NCBI RefSeq assembly: GCF_000318095.2
Contig: NZ_KB290714.1
Coordinates: 369,875 to 433,874, forward strand
Source of the DNA: Alloprevotella sp. oral taxon 473 str. F0040
GTDB lineage: Bacteria > Bacteroidota > Bacteroidia > Bacteroidales > Bacteroidaceae
Direction of reading: 5' to 3'
DNA length: 64,000 nucleotides
Part shown: positions 9,441-16,575 of the stretch, in pieces
How positions within the stretch are numbered: the first letter of the stretch is position 1
How the letters are laid out: every line of letters starts with the position of its first letter
Notes under the pieces: generated by a model
Database searches by the model: none
Told to the model about the DNA's origin: nothing
The model's input: only the letters and a program-made list of their open reading frames with translations
Position numbers and translations under genes: made by a program

Positions 9441-10691
9441 CTATTTCCCCTCGTAGATGGCGAGATATTGTTGCGCCACACTCTGTTGTGAGTAGCAGCG
9501 GTGCACCTTATCGAGGGCCGCTTGTTGGAGCGTTGTGGCATCCGACTGAAGCACCCAGTGCAATCCATCAGCTAAATCTTGCGTGTCTTGTGCGCGCGCC
9601 ACATAACCGTTGGAGTGATGATCAATCATCTCGGGAATGCCGCCTGCTGCAAAACCTACGCAGGGGAGTCCGCAAGCCAAGGCTTCCATGATGGTGTTGG
9701 GCAAATTGTCCGACACAGAGGGGATGACAAAGAGGTCGGCAGCGTTGTAGGTCTGCACGATGCGTTCCACCTCTTCCGTATATCCCACTGGAAAAACAGG
9801 GACGTCAAAAGCCGAGGTGTATTGTTCGGCTGCACCACCGAGGATGAGCAGGGCCGTGTTGTGGCGATAGTCGGGATGCGCTGCCAAGAGTTTTTGGAAC
9901 GCCTCAATGAGGTAAGGACCGCCTTTGCGCACATTGGTAATCTGTTGTGCCACGAAAAGCACGATTTTCAGATTCGGATCAGTGGGAAGTCCCAAGGCTT
10001 CGCGAGCTGCTCGACGGTCCATGGGGCGAAACACCTGCGTGTCGATGGCATTGGGGATGCTCACCACGCGATGTCCTTGCGAGAGGGAAGCCATTCGCGC
10101 TTGTGTTGCCAACCATTGGCTGCAAGCTACGAAGGTGATTTGCCCTTCTCGGTAAACTTTCTCTTTCTGTTTCCACACTTGGTGCGACAAGTCTTTGCTG
10201 CTGGGATGAGGTAGTTGGGGACAGTGTCCGCAGGCGTTGTGAAAACCGGTGCACTCTTCGGCATAGTGGCAAATGCTCGACACGGGCCAGAGGTCGTGCA
10301 TCGTCCACACCACGCGTTTGCCACTCTGGAGAATGCGTTGCAAACTCTTGAGAGAGAGCCAACCTTGGTTGATCCAGTGTAGGTGAATCACATCGGCTGC
10401 CTTAAACTCAGGGCGCGCGGTGATGTCTGTGCCCACATTGGCGATGTCGATGGCAAAAAGTCCTTTGCGCGAGAAGCGGAGATGAATGAAGATGACGAGT
10501 CGTTCCCATAGGAAGCACCATTTGAGCCACCATTTGCAGTGGGGCGCATGCACGAGCGTATCGCTAGTGCTGCGGTTGCGCACCAACATTTCTGCCTCCA
10601 CACCATTGGCGTGGAGGGCATCCATAAGGCGGTGGGCAGCAACGGCTGCTCCGCCAGTGGATTCGCTAGTGTTGACGATGAGAACTTTCAT
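9441..10691 (-). CDS. Glycosyltransferase family 4/1 (GT-B)
   Basis: 416-residue GT-B glycosyltransferase, cytoplasmic, probably in exopolysaccharide or lipopolysaccharide synthesis. The start is the ATG at 10691-10689 (MKVLIVNTSESTGGAAVAAHR); the extension to 10763 would cross the promoter. Motifs: an N-terminal glycine-rich strand-turn, VIHLHWINQGWLS, VVWTMHDLWPVSSICHY, a Cys-rich insertion (CTGFHNACGHCPQL) seen in one subgroup of these enzymes, and the donor-site region IPSVSDNLPNTIMEALACGLP (E-x7-E type). It has its own promoter and sits between two inverted repeats. Confidence 0.9.
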   Translation of the reverse strand: MKVLIVNTSESTGGAAVAAHRLMDALHANGVEAEMLVRNRSTSDTLVHAPHCKWWLKWCFLWERLVIFIHLRFSRKGLFAIDIANVGTDITARPEFKAADVIHLHWINQGWLSLKSLQRILQSGKRVVWTMHDLWPVSSICHYAEECTGFHNACGHCPQLPHPSSKDLSHQVWKQKEKVYREGQITFVACSQWLATQARMASLSQGHRVVSIPNAIDTQVFRPMDRRAAREALGLPTDPNLKIVLFVAQQITNVRKGGPYLIEAFQKLLAAHPDYRHNTALLILGGAAEQYTSAFDVPVFPVGYTEEVERIVQTYNAADLFVIPSVSDNLPNTIMEALACGLPCVGFAAGGIPEMIDHHSNGYVARAQDTQDLADGLHWVLQSDATTLQQAALDKVHRCYSQQSVAQQYLAIYEGK

Positions 10692-10714
10692 CCAAGTGGG
10701 GATAGTATATCTGA

Positions 10715-10746
10715 CAAAAGTAACCAAAAATGCGGATATGACCAAA
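10715..10746 (-). promoter_or_regulatory. Promoter of the GT4 gene
   Basis: Minus-strand TACTTTTG (10722-10715) with TTTG at 10746-10743 and a 20-bp spacer. It lies inside the segment bounded by the inverted repeats, so the gene carries its promoter with it. Confidence 0.65.
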
Positions 10747-10971
10747 TCAATTGCAGTAATCATAGTACTCTATCTATTAGAACAAAGGCTTAGTGCCATT
10801 GTCTTCCTACTTATATATGGGTCGATATGGGGGCAAAGAGTGAAAAATCAGCAGAAAAGGGCAGTTTTTTCTTCAGAAGTGGTTAGTATTGCTATGTCTA
10901 TATTGCAGAAAGTATATTTTCGTTGTCATTTTGTCGAGAGTCCAGCACAATAGGGACAACCTCCCGATTCG

Positions 10972-11050
10972 GTCTAATGTCCAACTTGTCTAAGTACCCC
11001 GAGCCATGCTTGTCGTGGCGAGTAAGAAGGGTCTGCGACCCTCTAACGTC
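10972..11050. repeat. Right copy of the 79-bp inverted repeat
   Basis: Inverted partner of 9288-9366, with six mismatches over 79 positions. The two copies enclose about 1.6 kb that holds only the GT4 gene and its promoter. Confidence 0.9.
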
Positions 11051-11067
11051 CGAAATAGAGATTAGAA

Positions 11068-11124
11068 ATTAGACGTTAGACGTTAGAGTCCTGCGGCGAA
11101 GATGTCTAACGTCTAACGTCTAAT
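11068..11124. repeat. Perfect 20-bp hairpin of TTAGACG units
   Basis: 11068-11087 and 11105-11124 are exact reverse complements made of repeated TTAGACG/CGTCTAA units, with a 17-base loop. The same short unit surrounds both copies of the 79-bp repeat. Confidence 0.85.
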
Positions 11125-11133
11125 ATTCTCCTC

Positions 11134-11412
11134 GTACACGCGTGTCACGCGCGCGCCTTCCCTGGGATTTTTGATTTTTTGCTTTCACAACCTTCACCGA
11201 AGCGAGGAATTTCAACGGATCATGTGCCGAGAATGTGGGGTTGAAAAGTCTGCTTCTTGATGCCGATTTGACCTACATTTTTCTGGATAAAAAGATGATT
11301 TGTTAAAATATGTCCGAAAACCATGCGTTATCTCTTGTTTTTGAGTAGGTTACAAAGATTTCTGTGAAGGTTGTGAAAGAGAAAAGTGTATAATCCCTGT
11401 TACGCGCGCGCG
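11134..11412. repeat. Intergenic element, copy A (CTTTCACAACCTTCAC arms with CG tracts)
   Basis: Order: alternating purine-pyrimidine tract (11134-11156, rich in CGCGCG), left arm CTTTCACAACCTTCAC (11182-11197), 166-base interior, right arm GTGAAGGTTGTGAAAG (11364-11379), second CG tract (11402-11412). Near the right arm the interior is alignable with copy B at 31176-31451 (shared TGTCCGAAA and GAGT..GTTAC blocks), and the arm spacing is the same 166 bases. No open reading frame of interest lies inside. Confidence 0.8.
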
Positions 11413-11478
11413 AGGGAACTTGAAAACCTTGATTTTTTGATGAGTTGTCGAAGAATGTTAACTGTTTCAGAGATACCC

Positions 11479-11646
11479 TCTGTAGTTCGTTCCTAAACCT
11501 CCCACATGTTGAAAAATCTCTCCGACATCTTCTAGAAATACTCGGAGAGTTTTGGGCATTTCTCCGACGAATTATAGAAAGTATCTGAGGGTTTTGTCGT
11601 GCTCTCCAAGATTCCTTGGCACTTCTTGAAAAAATCGCTACATTTG
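11479..11646 (+). repeat. Array of 21-nt imperfect units next to copy A
   Basis: Eight units start at 11479, 11500, 11521, 11542, 11563, 11584, 11605 and 11626, most beginning TC(C/G)(C/G)A(C/G). In the plus-strand frame several read as Ser-(Glu/Asp)-x-Phe-like heptapeptides, interrupted by stops, so the array is not an intact gene. The last units overlap the promoter of the next gene. Confidence 0.7.
11616..11646 (+). promoter_or_regulatory. Promoter of the first aspartyl-protease-like paralogue
   Basis: TTG(G) at 11616-11618 and TACATTTG at 11639-11646, spaced 20 bp. The surrounding bases AAATCGCTAC(A/C)TTTGTCGTGAG are repeated before the second paralogue, so the promoter was duplicated with the gene. 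Confidence 0.65.
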
Positions 11647-11660
11647 TCGTGAGTATATCA

Positions 11661-12554
11661 ATGCCAAGTCTTATGTTAGTAACAACGCCATGTCTACTGA
11701 AAATCTGCCGCAGGTGCATTCTGTGGAGCTTTTATACAATTCTTCTCGGATTATTGATGACGCCCTTATCGTCTAGGGCGATGGCTTTTCGTTATGGCAA
11801 GAATTTCATCATGATGGAGAGTACTTTGTTTTATCAAGACAAAGTGCTGCCCCATGAAGTGGGCGTGTCTTCTACCCTGACACATTGTCTGATGGATTCT
11901 ACCTATGCCGTGAATGTGCTCAAGGTGGATGTTGCTCATCTAAAGTCGGCAGTAATGAATAAGAAAGAAGGAGGATACTATTCTTTGCAGTTAGACTCTT
12001 TGAATTTCTGCGGTGAAACCTATCGTAATGTACTGTTTGTCGTGATGGAAATGCAGCAACAGTTCAAAGGAAAGGTGCCTGATATCGTGCTGGGCAACAG
12101 CATTCTGAGCCATCGCGCTTGGCATGTCGATTTGCAACGACACACTTTCACTCCATGCAGTCCTGATCGGTATTATGGGAAAATCCGTCTGAAATGCTCA
12201 ATCGGTAAGGGGGTGGAATATGGTTACGTTTTTCTGAAAGCAAAGGTGGGAGGACGGAAGGTGCGCATGCAATTTTCGCTCAATAAAGGGCTACATCTCT
12301 TACCGCATGGGGTGTATGGTTTTCCTTGGCAATCTCTGACCAGAGAAGGAGGGAGCTTTGATCGCCCTTTCTCGTTAGAGACCTTGCCTCTCTATAAGGA
12401 CGTTGCTACACAAATCGGAGATTTCCACTTCGTCGCGGACTACAGGCTAGGATATCCAGGCGAAGACAAGGTGGGTACATTATTTCTCGATGCTTTAGAA
12501 GGCAAATCCTTTGTGTTGAACTACCCCAAAAAGGTGATAGAAATTTTGGAATAG
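11661..12554 (+). CDS. Secreted two-lobe protein resembling a degenerate retropepsin-like aspartyl protease (paralogue 1)
   Basis: 297 residues from ATG 11661 (ATG 11673 is equally possible). An N-terminal hydrophobic segment (ILWSFYTILLGLLMTPLSSRA) should export it. I do not recognise a named family. Two features recall retropepsin-like proteases: HCLMDSTYAVNVL at the place of the Asp-Thr-Gly loop (here Asp79-Ser-Thr), and VLGNSILSHRAWHVDLQRHTF, repeated in kind at the C-terminus as VGTLFLDALEGKSFVLNY, like the I-L-G-x-D-F-L...D strands of both lobes. The catalytic Gly is lacking, so activity is doubtful. Four cysteines are shared with the tandem paralogue at 12846, to which it is roughly three-quarters identical by eye. 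Confidence 0.6.
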   Translation: MPSLMLVTTPCLLKICRRCILWSFYTILLGLLMTPLSSRAMAFRYGKNFIMMESTLFYQDKVLPHEVGVSSTLTHCLMDSTYAVNVLKVDVAHLKSAVMNKKEGGYYSLQLDSLNFCGETYRNVLFVVMEMQQQFKGKVPDIVLGNSILSHRAWHVDLQRHTFTPCSPDRYYGKIRLKCSIGKGVEYGYVFLKAKVGGRKVRMQFSLNKGLHLLPHGVYGFPWQSLTREGGSFDRPFSLETLPLYKDVATQIGDFHFVADYRLGYPGEDKVGTLFLDALEGKSFVLNYPKKVIEILE

Positions 12555-12760
12555 GGGCTATTGCTGTTGGCACTTTTGTGGTGTTTCATTTGCTACTTTG
12601 TTGCACCTCGATTTTGAAAGTATAATAATAGACCCAGACAGAAATTTAATTGTGAAACACCAAAAAATGAGTTCTACAAAAGAATATTGTAATTTTACAT
12701 TTGCTAGTTGACTCTACGACTATAAAATCTTTGACGTTTCCGAGAAAAGTTCTCACATCT

Positions 12761-12794
12761 TTTGACTAATATATTGAAGAAATCGCTACCTTTG
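12761..12794 (+). promoter_or_regulatory. Promoter of the second paralogue
   Basis: TACCTTTG at 12787-12794, within the same duplicated context as the first promoter. A TTTG lies at 12761-12764, but the 22-bp spacer is long. Confidence 0.5.
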
Positions 12795-12845
12795 TCGTGA
12801 GCATTTCATTCGCATCGTTTATGCACCCTAACACAATATCTTCAG

Positions 12846-13682
12846 ATGATACACTACAGGTTTTTCCGCTGGTGTTTATACAGCGTTCTTGTCGCACTGT
12901 GGATGATGCCCCTAGCATCTAGTGCAATGGTTTTTCGTTATAGCAACAGTTTCATCACACTGGAGAGTACTTTGTTTCATCAAGACAAAGTGGTGCCCAG
13001 TGAAGTGGGCATCTCTTCTACCCTGACGCACTGTCTGATGGATTCTACCTATGCCGTGAATGTGTTCAAGGTGGATATTGCTCAACTAAAGTCGGCAGAG
13101 GTGAATAAGAAAGAAGAAGGGTATTATTCATTGTGGTTGGACTCTCTGACTTTCTGCGGTGAAACTTATCGTAATGTCAAGTTTGTGGTGATGGAAATGC
13201 AGCAACGGTTCAACGGAAAGGTGCCTAATGTCGTGTTGGATAACAGTATCCTGCGCCACCGCGCATGGCATATAGATTTGCAACGACACACTTTCACATC
13301 ATGCAGTCCTGACCAGCACTACGGCAAAATCCGTCTGAAATGCTCAATGGGCAAGGGAATGGAAGACGGTTCTATTTTTCTCAAAGCTAAGGTGGGAGGA
13401 CGGAAGGTGCAAATGCTATTTTCGCTCAATAAAGGTCTACATATCTTACCGCATGGGGAGTATGATTTGCAACCTCAGACTAATATTCCGTGTCCTCTCG
13501 CGTTAGCGACCTTGCCTTTATATAAAAACGTTACTACTCAAATAGGAGATTTCAACTTCGTCTCCGACTACAAGCTCGGCTTTCCAGACGAAGGCAAGGT
13601 GGGCACATTATTTCTCGATGCTCTAGAAGGCAAATCTTTCGTATTGAACTACCCCAAAAAAGTAATCGAAATTTTAGAATAG
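12846..13682 (+). CDS. Secreted two-lobe protein resembling a degenerate aspartyl protease (paralogue 2)
   Basis: 278 residues, tandem duplicate of the gene at 11661. The signal segment is clearer here (FRWCLYSVLVALWMMPLASSA), which supports export. The Asp-Ser-Thr motif is at residues 66-68 (HCLMDSTYAVNVF), and the final VGTLFLDALEGKSFVLNY block is unchanged. The main differences are a shorter loop before the last lobe and a substituted surface near residue 210. The 3' flanks of both genes share GGCTATTGCTGTTGGCACTT, so the duplication unit of about 1.13-1.15 kb includes promoter, gene and 3' flank. The role is unknown. Confidence 0.6.
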   Translation: MIHYRFFRWCLYSVLVALWMMPLASSAMVFRYSNSFITLESTLFHQDKVVPSEVGISSTLTHCLMDSTYAVNVFKVDIAQLKSAEVNKKEEGYYSLWLDSLTFCGETYRNVKFVVMEMQQRFNGKVPNVVLDNSILRHRAWHIDLQRHTFTSCSPDQHYGKIRLKCSMGKGMEDGSIFLKAKVGGRKVQMLFSLNKGLHILPHGEYDLQPQTNIPCPLALATLPLYKNVTTQIGDFNFVSDYKLGFPDEGKVGTLFLDALEGKSFVLNYPKKVIEILE

Positions 13683-13759
13683 CGGCTATTGCTGTTGGCA
13701 CTTTTGTGGTGTTCGATTATCTGTTTTTTCGCACTTCACGAGGTGTTTGATTAGAAACC

Positions 13760-13810
13760 AACAGCATCTCTGCAAGGTCAAAGCTGACGATGCAGAGATG
13801 CTGTTGATTT
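13760..13810 (+). terminator. Terminator after the paralogue pair
   Basis: Perfect 15-bp stem (AACAGCATCTCTGCA at 13760-13774 with 13791-13805), 16-base loop, followed by GATTTTTAT. Confidence 0.8.
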
Positions 13811-13862
13811 TTATGTTGAATGAGGGCTTTTTAGCCGCCAATAAATCGATGTGGAACTATCA

Positions 13863-14372
13863 CTAGAAATATCCTCCAAAGGAAACACCCATCATAAAGG
13901 CGTTGAAACCAGTGCGACCTTCCATCTTGCGGAAGTTGAGACCTACATACGAGTTCTTCGTGCAGAGATATTGCAGGCTAGCACCAAGGTTGAGAGTCGT
14001 AGTCAGATATTCTTTGTTTTCATTCGTGTGTCCTTGCACCAGTGCCAGACCGATGGAGGTGACCACGCGCACTCTGTCTTTAGAAAAAGAATAGCTCTGA
14101 AGGTCGAGCGACAAATAGCGTGGATTGTATTTCCATTCGTAACCGAAGGTGGCACCAGAAAGTTCCAAACCCAGGCGTTTGTTGAAGGTGTATCCTAACA
14201 TGAGCGCAGTGGCAGATTTCGCATCTCGTCCATAACGTGGATTGTTGTCGAAAAGCACGAATTCATCGACGGAAGAATAGAACTTACCACCTTTCTGCAC
14301 ATCGGCAAAAGACTGCGAAAATCCGCTGAGGGAACATAGGGTGCAAAGCAAAGTAAGAAATAGTTGTTTCAT
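13863..14372 (-). CDS. Small outer-membrane beta-barrel-like protein
   Basis: 169 residues with a signal peptide (MKQLFLTLLCTLCSLSGFSQ) and alternating amphipathic strands (ALMLGYTFNKRLGLELSGATFGYEW, TTTLNLGASLQYLC) ending in an aromatic residue (GVSFGGYF), as outer-membrane barrels do. It is short, so it would be an eight-stranded barrel at most. It is convergent with the paralogue pair. A run of nine C residues (minus strand) lies about 60 bases upstream of the start and could affect expression. No specific function can be given. Confidence 0.7.
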   Translation of the reverse strand: MKQLFLTLLCTLCSLSGFSQSFADVQKGGKFYSSVDEFVLFDNNPRYGRDAKSATALMLGYTFNKRLGLELSGATFGYEWKYNPRYLSLDLQSYSFSKDRVRVVTSIGLALVQGHTNENKEYLTTTLNLGASLQYLCTKNSYVGLNFRKMEGRTGFNAFMMGVSFGGYF

Positions 14373-14430
14373 TTGCGATAAGATTTAGTGAAACTTAGAT
14401 GCAGAGATATAGTTAATATCTCTTTTAATT

Positions 14431-14439
14431 GGGGGGGGG
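14431..14439. repeat. Homopolymer G9 tract upstream of the small barrel protein gene
   Basis: Nine consecutive G on the plus strand, in otherwise A/T-rich DNA, 59 bases upstream of the start codon at 14372. Tracts of this kind can change length by slippage. Confidence 0.9.
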
Positions 14440-14896
14440 ATGTAAAAATCTGCTACAAACTTATCAATTCTTATTGAATCTACCAAGTGAAAACCTACTT
14501 TTTGTTGAAAAGTTTATTTTTTGTGCTTTTCTTCTGTTTTTGTGATGTTTTGATGATTTAGTCAAATGACTATTTGTATTTCTCTTTTCTAGGTTGCATA
14601 AAGTAGATGAATAAAAAGAGTAGTAAACTGCTAAAAGCGTTGCAAAGGAATAAAGGGTTATCTGATGGGCGAAGTAGCAGGTCAAAGCTGTCATCCGGAT
14701 GGTCGAGGAAGTATGGTACAACTTTTGATAGGCATACTATAAAGTTCTGAAATGCAGGATGTACGCTTTTAAGAAAACTGGCATGATGAATAACAGATGA
14801 CCTGGTTTACCCAAATATATACTCCTAGTTCAGTAGCAAACGCAGAGATTATTCCTTCTACCAAGACAGCGTATGCGATGATTCTCTGATGAAAAC

Positions 14897-14998
14897 GTCG
14901 CAAAATATGCGGTATTTAGTCGATTCATTTGGTTGTTCCGTGTGATTTCTCTATTTTTGTCGCAGAATATGCGACGTTTAATGCCGCATTTTGTCGCA
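14897..14998 (+). promoter_or_regulatory. Operator-like GTCGCA/TGCGAC sites in front of fic
   Basis: A perfect palindrome GTCGCAGAATATGCGAC at 14959-14975, a near copy GTCGCAAAATATGCGG at 14897-14912, and GCCGCATTTTGTCGCA at 14983-14998. They bracket the promoter boxes, and the perfect copy covers the expected start point. The arrangement suggests repression, possibly by the Fic protein's own C-terminal DNA-binding domain (inference). Confidence 0.7.
14928..14959 (+). promoter_or_regulatory. Promoter of the Fic gene
   Basis: TTTG at 14928-14931 and TATTTTTG at 14952-14959 with a 20-bp spacer, a full match to the phylum consensus. Confidence 0.7.
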
Positions 14999-15016
14999 CA
15001 TAAAAATAAGAAGCTC

Positions 15017-16303
15017 ATGTATATACACGAAAGAGAGAATTGGACGCATTTCCGTTGGGATAATGCTGAGGCATCAAAACTTCTGGAATTAGTCTGTCGT
15101 AAGCAAGGTGGGCTTTACGGCAGATTGAGTTCACTCGGGTTTGATAGTAAACTCAGAGCAATGGCAGAGAACCTGACACTTGATGTCGTTCATTCCTCTG
15201 AAATTGAAGGCATACGCCTGAACGAGGACCAAGTGCGCTCTTCCGTAGCTCGAAAGCTAGGAATAGAAAATGTGAAATACACAGCTCCTTCGCACTATGT
15301 TGATTCAGTAGTCGGGGTCATGCTTGAAGCGGTGCAAAACTATGATCAACCTCTTAGTAAGGAGAAACTCTGCGCTTGGCAATCTGCGTTCTTTCCAACT
15401 GGCTTCAGTGAAGGTCGTCAGATAGAGATAGGACAATATCGCACTTGCGAGGAACATATTGTCAGCGGTATGTGGGGAAGAGAGAAGATACACTATGTGG
15501 CTCCTTCTCCTAATCGTGTAGAAAGCGAGATGCAAAAGTTTATAGCTTGGTTTGATGGTGATGACGCTGAGGGTAGTGTTATTCGTTCTGCGATAGCCCA
15601 TTTCTGGTTTGTGAGCATTCACCCCTTCGAAGATGGCAATGGTCGTTTGGCTCGCATTCTTTCTGACATGCTTCTTGCACGTGGTGAGAAAAGTGAATTG
15701 CGGTTTTACAACATATCCTCTCAAATCAATAAGGACAAAAAACACTATTATGACATACTGGAACGTATGCAGCGCAGCGATGGGGATATCACGGAGTGGC
15801 TGGTCTGGTATATGATGAAATTGGTTGATGCGTTGGACGAAGCAGAAGCCATTGTCTCCACCATCTTAAACAAGAGCTTTTTCTGGCAGAAAGTATCCTC
15901 CGTAGCCATGACAGAGCGACAGACGCAGATGCTCAATCTATTTCTTGACGGCTATGAGGCGAAGATAACTTCAAAGACCTGGGCTTCGTTGGCAAAGTGC
16001 TCCAAAGACACTGCTATACGCGACATACAAGATCTTGTGGCTAAGCATATCTTGGTAGAAGACATTCCTGGAGCCAAGCGTCCGAGCTATTCCATTGTTT
16101 GCGATGCAGAAGACCTAACCCAGTTCTTTACAGATGTGCAGATAACTCTAAAGAACGGCATGCCTTATCTCACTGCCCTGTTCAAAGGGGATAGGATTTG
16201 TGAAAGAGTATTGCCACTCGATGCAGAACGCTATCAGAAGGGAGAGCTTCCACTCTCCAATCTGCTCAACAAGTACTGCTCGTATTTGATGGCAAACGCC
16301 TAA
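15017..16303 (+). CDS. Fic-domain protein with N-terminal inhibitory helix and C-terminal winged helix
   Basis: 428 residues from ATG 15017 (MYIHERENWTHFRWD); this start fits the DUF4172-like N-terminal domain. Fic enzymes transfer AMP or another nucleotide moiety to target side chains. The active-site loop HPFEDGNGR begins at His202, complete and consistent with activity. The inhibitory motif (S/T)xxxE(G/N) appears before the core as SSEIEG at residues 60-65, so this is a class II, self-inhibited Fic protein needing no separate antitoxin. The region after about residue 290 (KITSKTWASLAKCSKDTAIRDIQDLV) reads as a winged-helix DNA-binding domain. The gene is monocistronic between its own promoter and terminator. 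Confidence 0.92.
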   Translation: MYIHERENWTHFRWDNAEASKLLELVCRKQGGLYGRLSSLGFDSKLRAMAENLTLDVVHSSEIEGIRLNEDQVRSSVARKLGIENVKYTAPSHYVDSVVGVMLEAVQNYDQPLSKEKLCAWQSAFFPTGFSEGRQIEIGQYRTCEEHIVSGMWGREKIHYVAPSPNRVESEMQKFIAWFDGDDAEGSVIRSAIAHFWFVSIHPFEDGNGRLARILSDMLLARGEKSELRFYNISSQINKDKKHYYDILERMQRSDGDITEWLVWYMMKLVDALDEAEAIVSTILNKSFFWQKVSSVAMTERQTQMLNLFLDGYEAKITSKTWASLAKCSKDTAIRDIQDLVAKHILVEDIPGAKRPSYSIVCDAEDLTQFFTDVQITLKNGMPYLTALFKGDRICERVLPLDAERYQKGELPLSNLLNKYCSYLMANA

Positions 16304-16325
16304 GAGTGCGTCAAGTATAATCACA

Positions 16326-16377
16326 TAGTCTTCTGATTTGGATATTGGCAAGTCCAAGGTCAGAAGACTAGTTTTTT
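16326..16377 (+). terminator. Terminator of fic
   Basis: Stem TAGTCTTCTGA (16326-16336) with TCAGAAGACTA (16360-16370), an inner short pairing (TTGGA/TCCAA), then GTTTTTT. Confidence 0.85.
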
Positions 16378-16450
16378 GTAAAAGGAGAGTAGCTTTTCTT
16401 TTGTTTGTTTAGGCTAATATCGGAGGGTGTGAAAGAAAAACTTGAAAACT

Positions 16451-16483
16451 TTTGGGATTAATACAAAAAAAACTGTAATTTTG
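16451..16483 (+). promoter_or_regulatory. Promoter of the TonB-type receptor gene
   Basis: TTTG at 16451-16454 and TAATTTTG at 16476-16483, spaced 21 bp, leaving a leader of about 85 bases before the ATG at 16576. Confidence 0.65.
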
Positions 16484-16575
16484 CGCTGACAGGCTGCGCA
16501 ACGTCTAGTGAGTGCATTTGTGCAGCATGGGCTTTTCACAGACCACACTCTCTCCTTTTCAATACTTATTATACC

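Larger units (their letters stand above)
10692..11660. other. Gene-free, repeat-rich intergenic region between GT4 and the paralogue pair
   Basis: No convincing coding sequence is seen in about 970 bases. From left to right it holds the GT4 promoter, about 200 bases of A/T-rich DNA, the right copy of the 79-bp inverted repeat, a 20-bp perfect hairpin made of TTAGACG units, copy A of the GTGAAGGTTGTGAAAG element, an array of 21-nt units and the promoter of the next gene. Confidence 0.8.
14373..15016. other. A/T-rich intergenic region with G9 tract and Fic control region
   Basis: No supported gene. It contains a small palindrome (14403-14423), the G9 tract, and from 14897 the promoter and operator-like sites of the Fic gene. 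An 85-codon reading frame at 14464-14721 (minus) is of low complexity with no start context and is not called. Confidence 0.7.

Noticed and set aside
12555-12845. Search for a small gene or RNA between the two paralogues
   Set aside because: Only the duplicated 3' flank and promoter are seen; 21-nt units decay here and cannot be followed.
14464-14721. 85-codon minus-strand reading frame
   Set aside because: A/T-rich, low-complexity, Ser/Lys/Thr-rich product, no promoter box; probably chance.
15017-16303. Separate antitoxin partner for the Fic protein
   Set aside because: No small gene lies next to it; the inhibitory motif is in its own N-terminal part.
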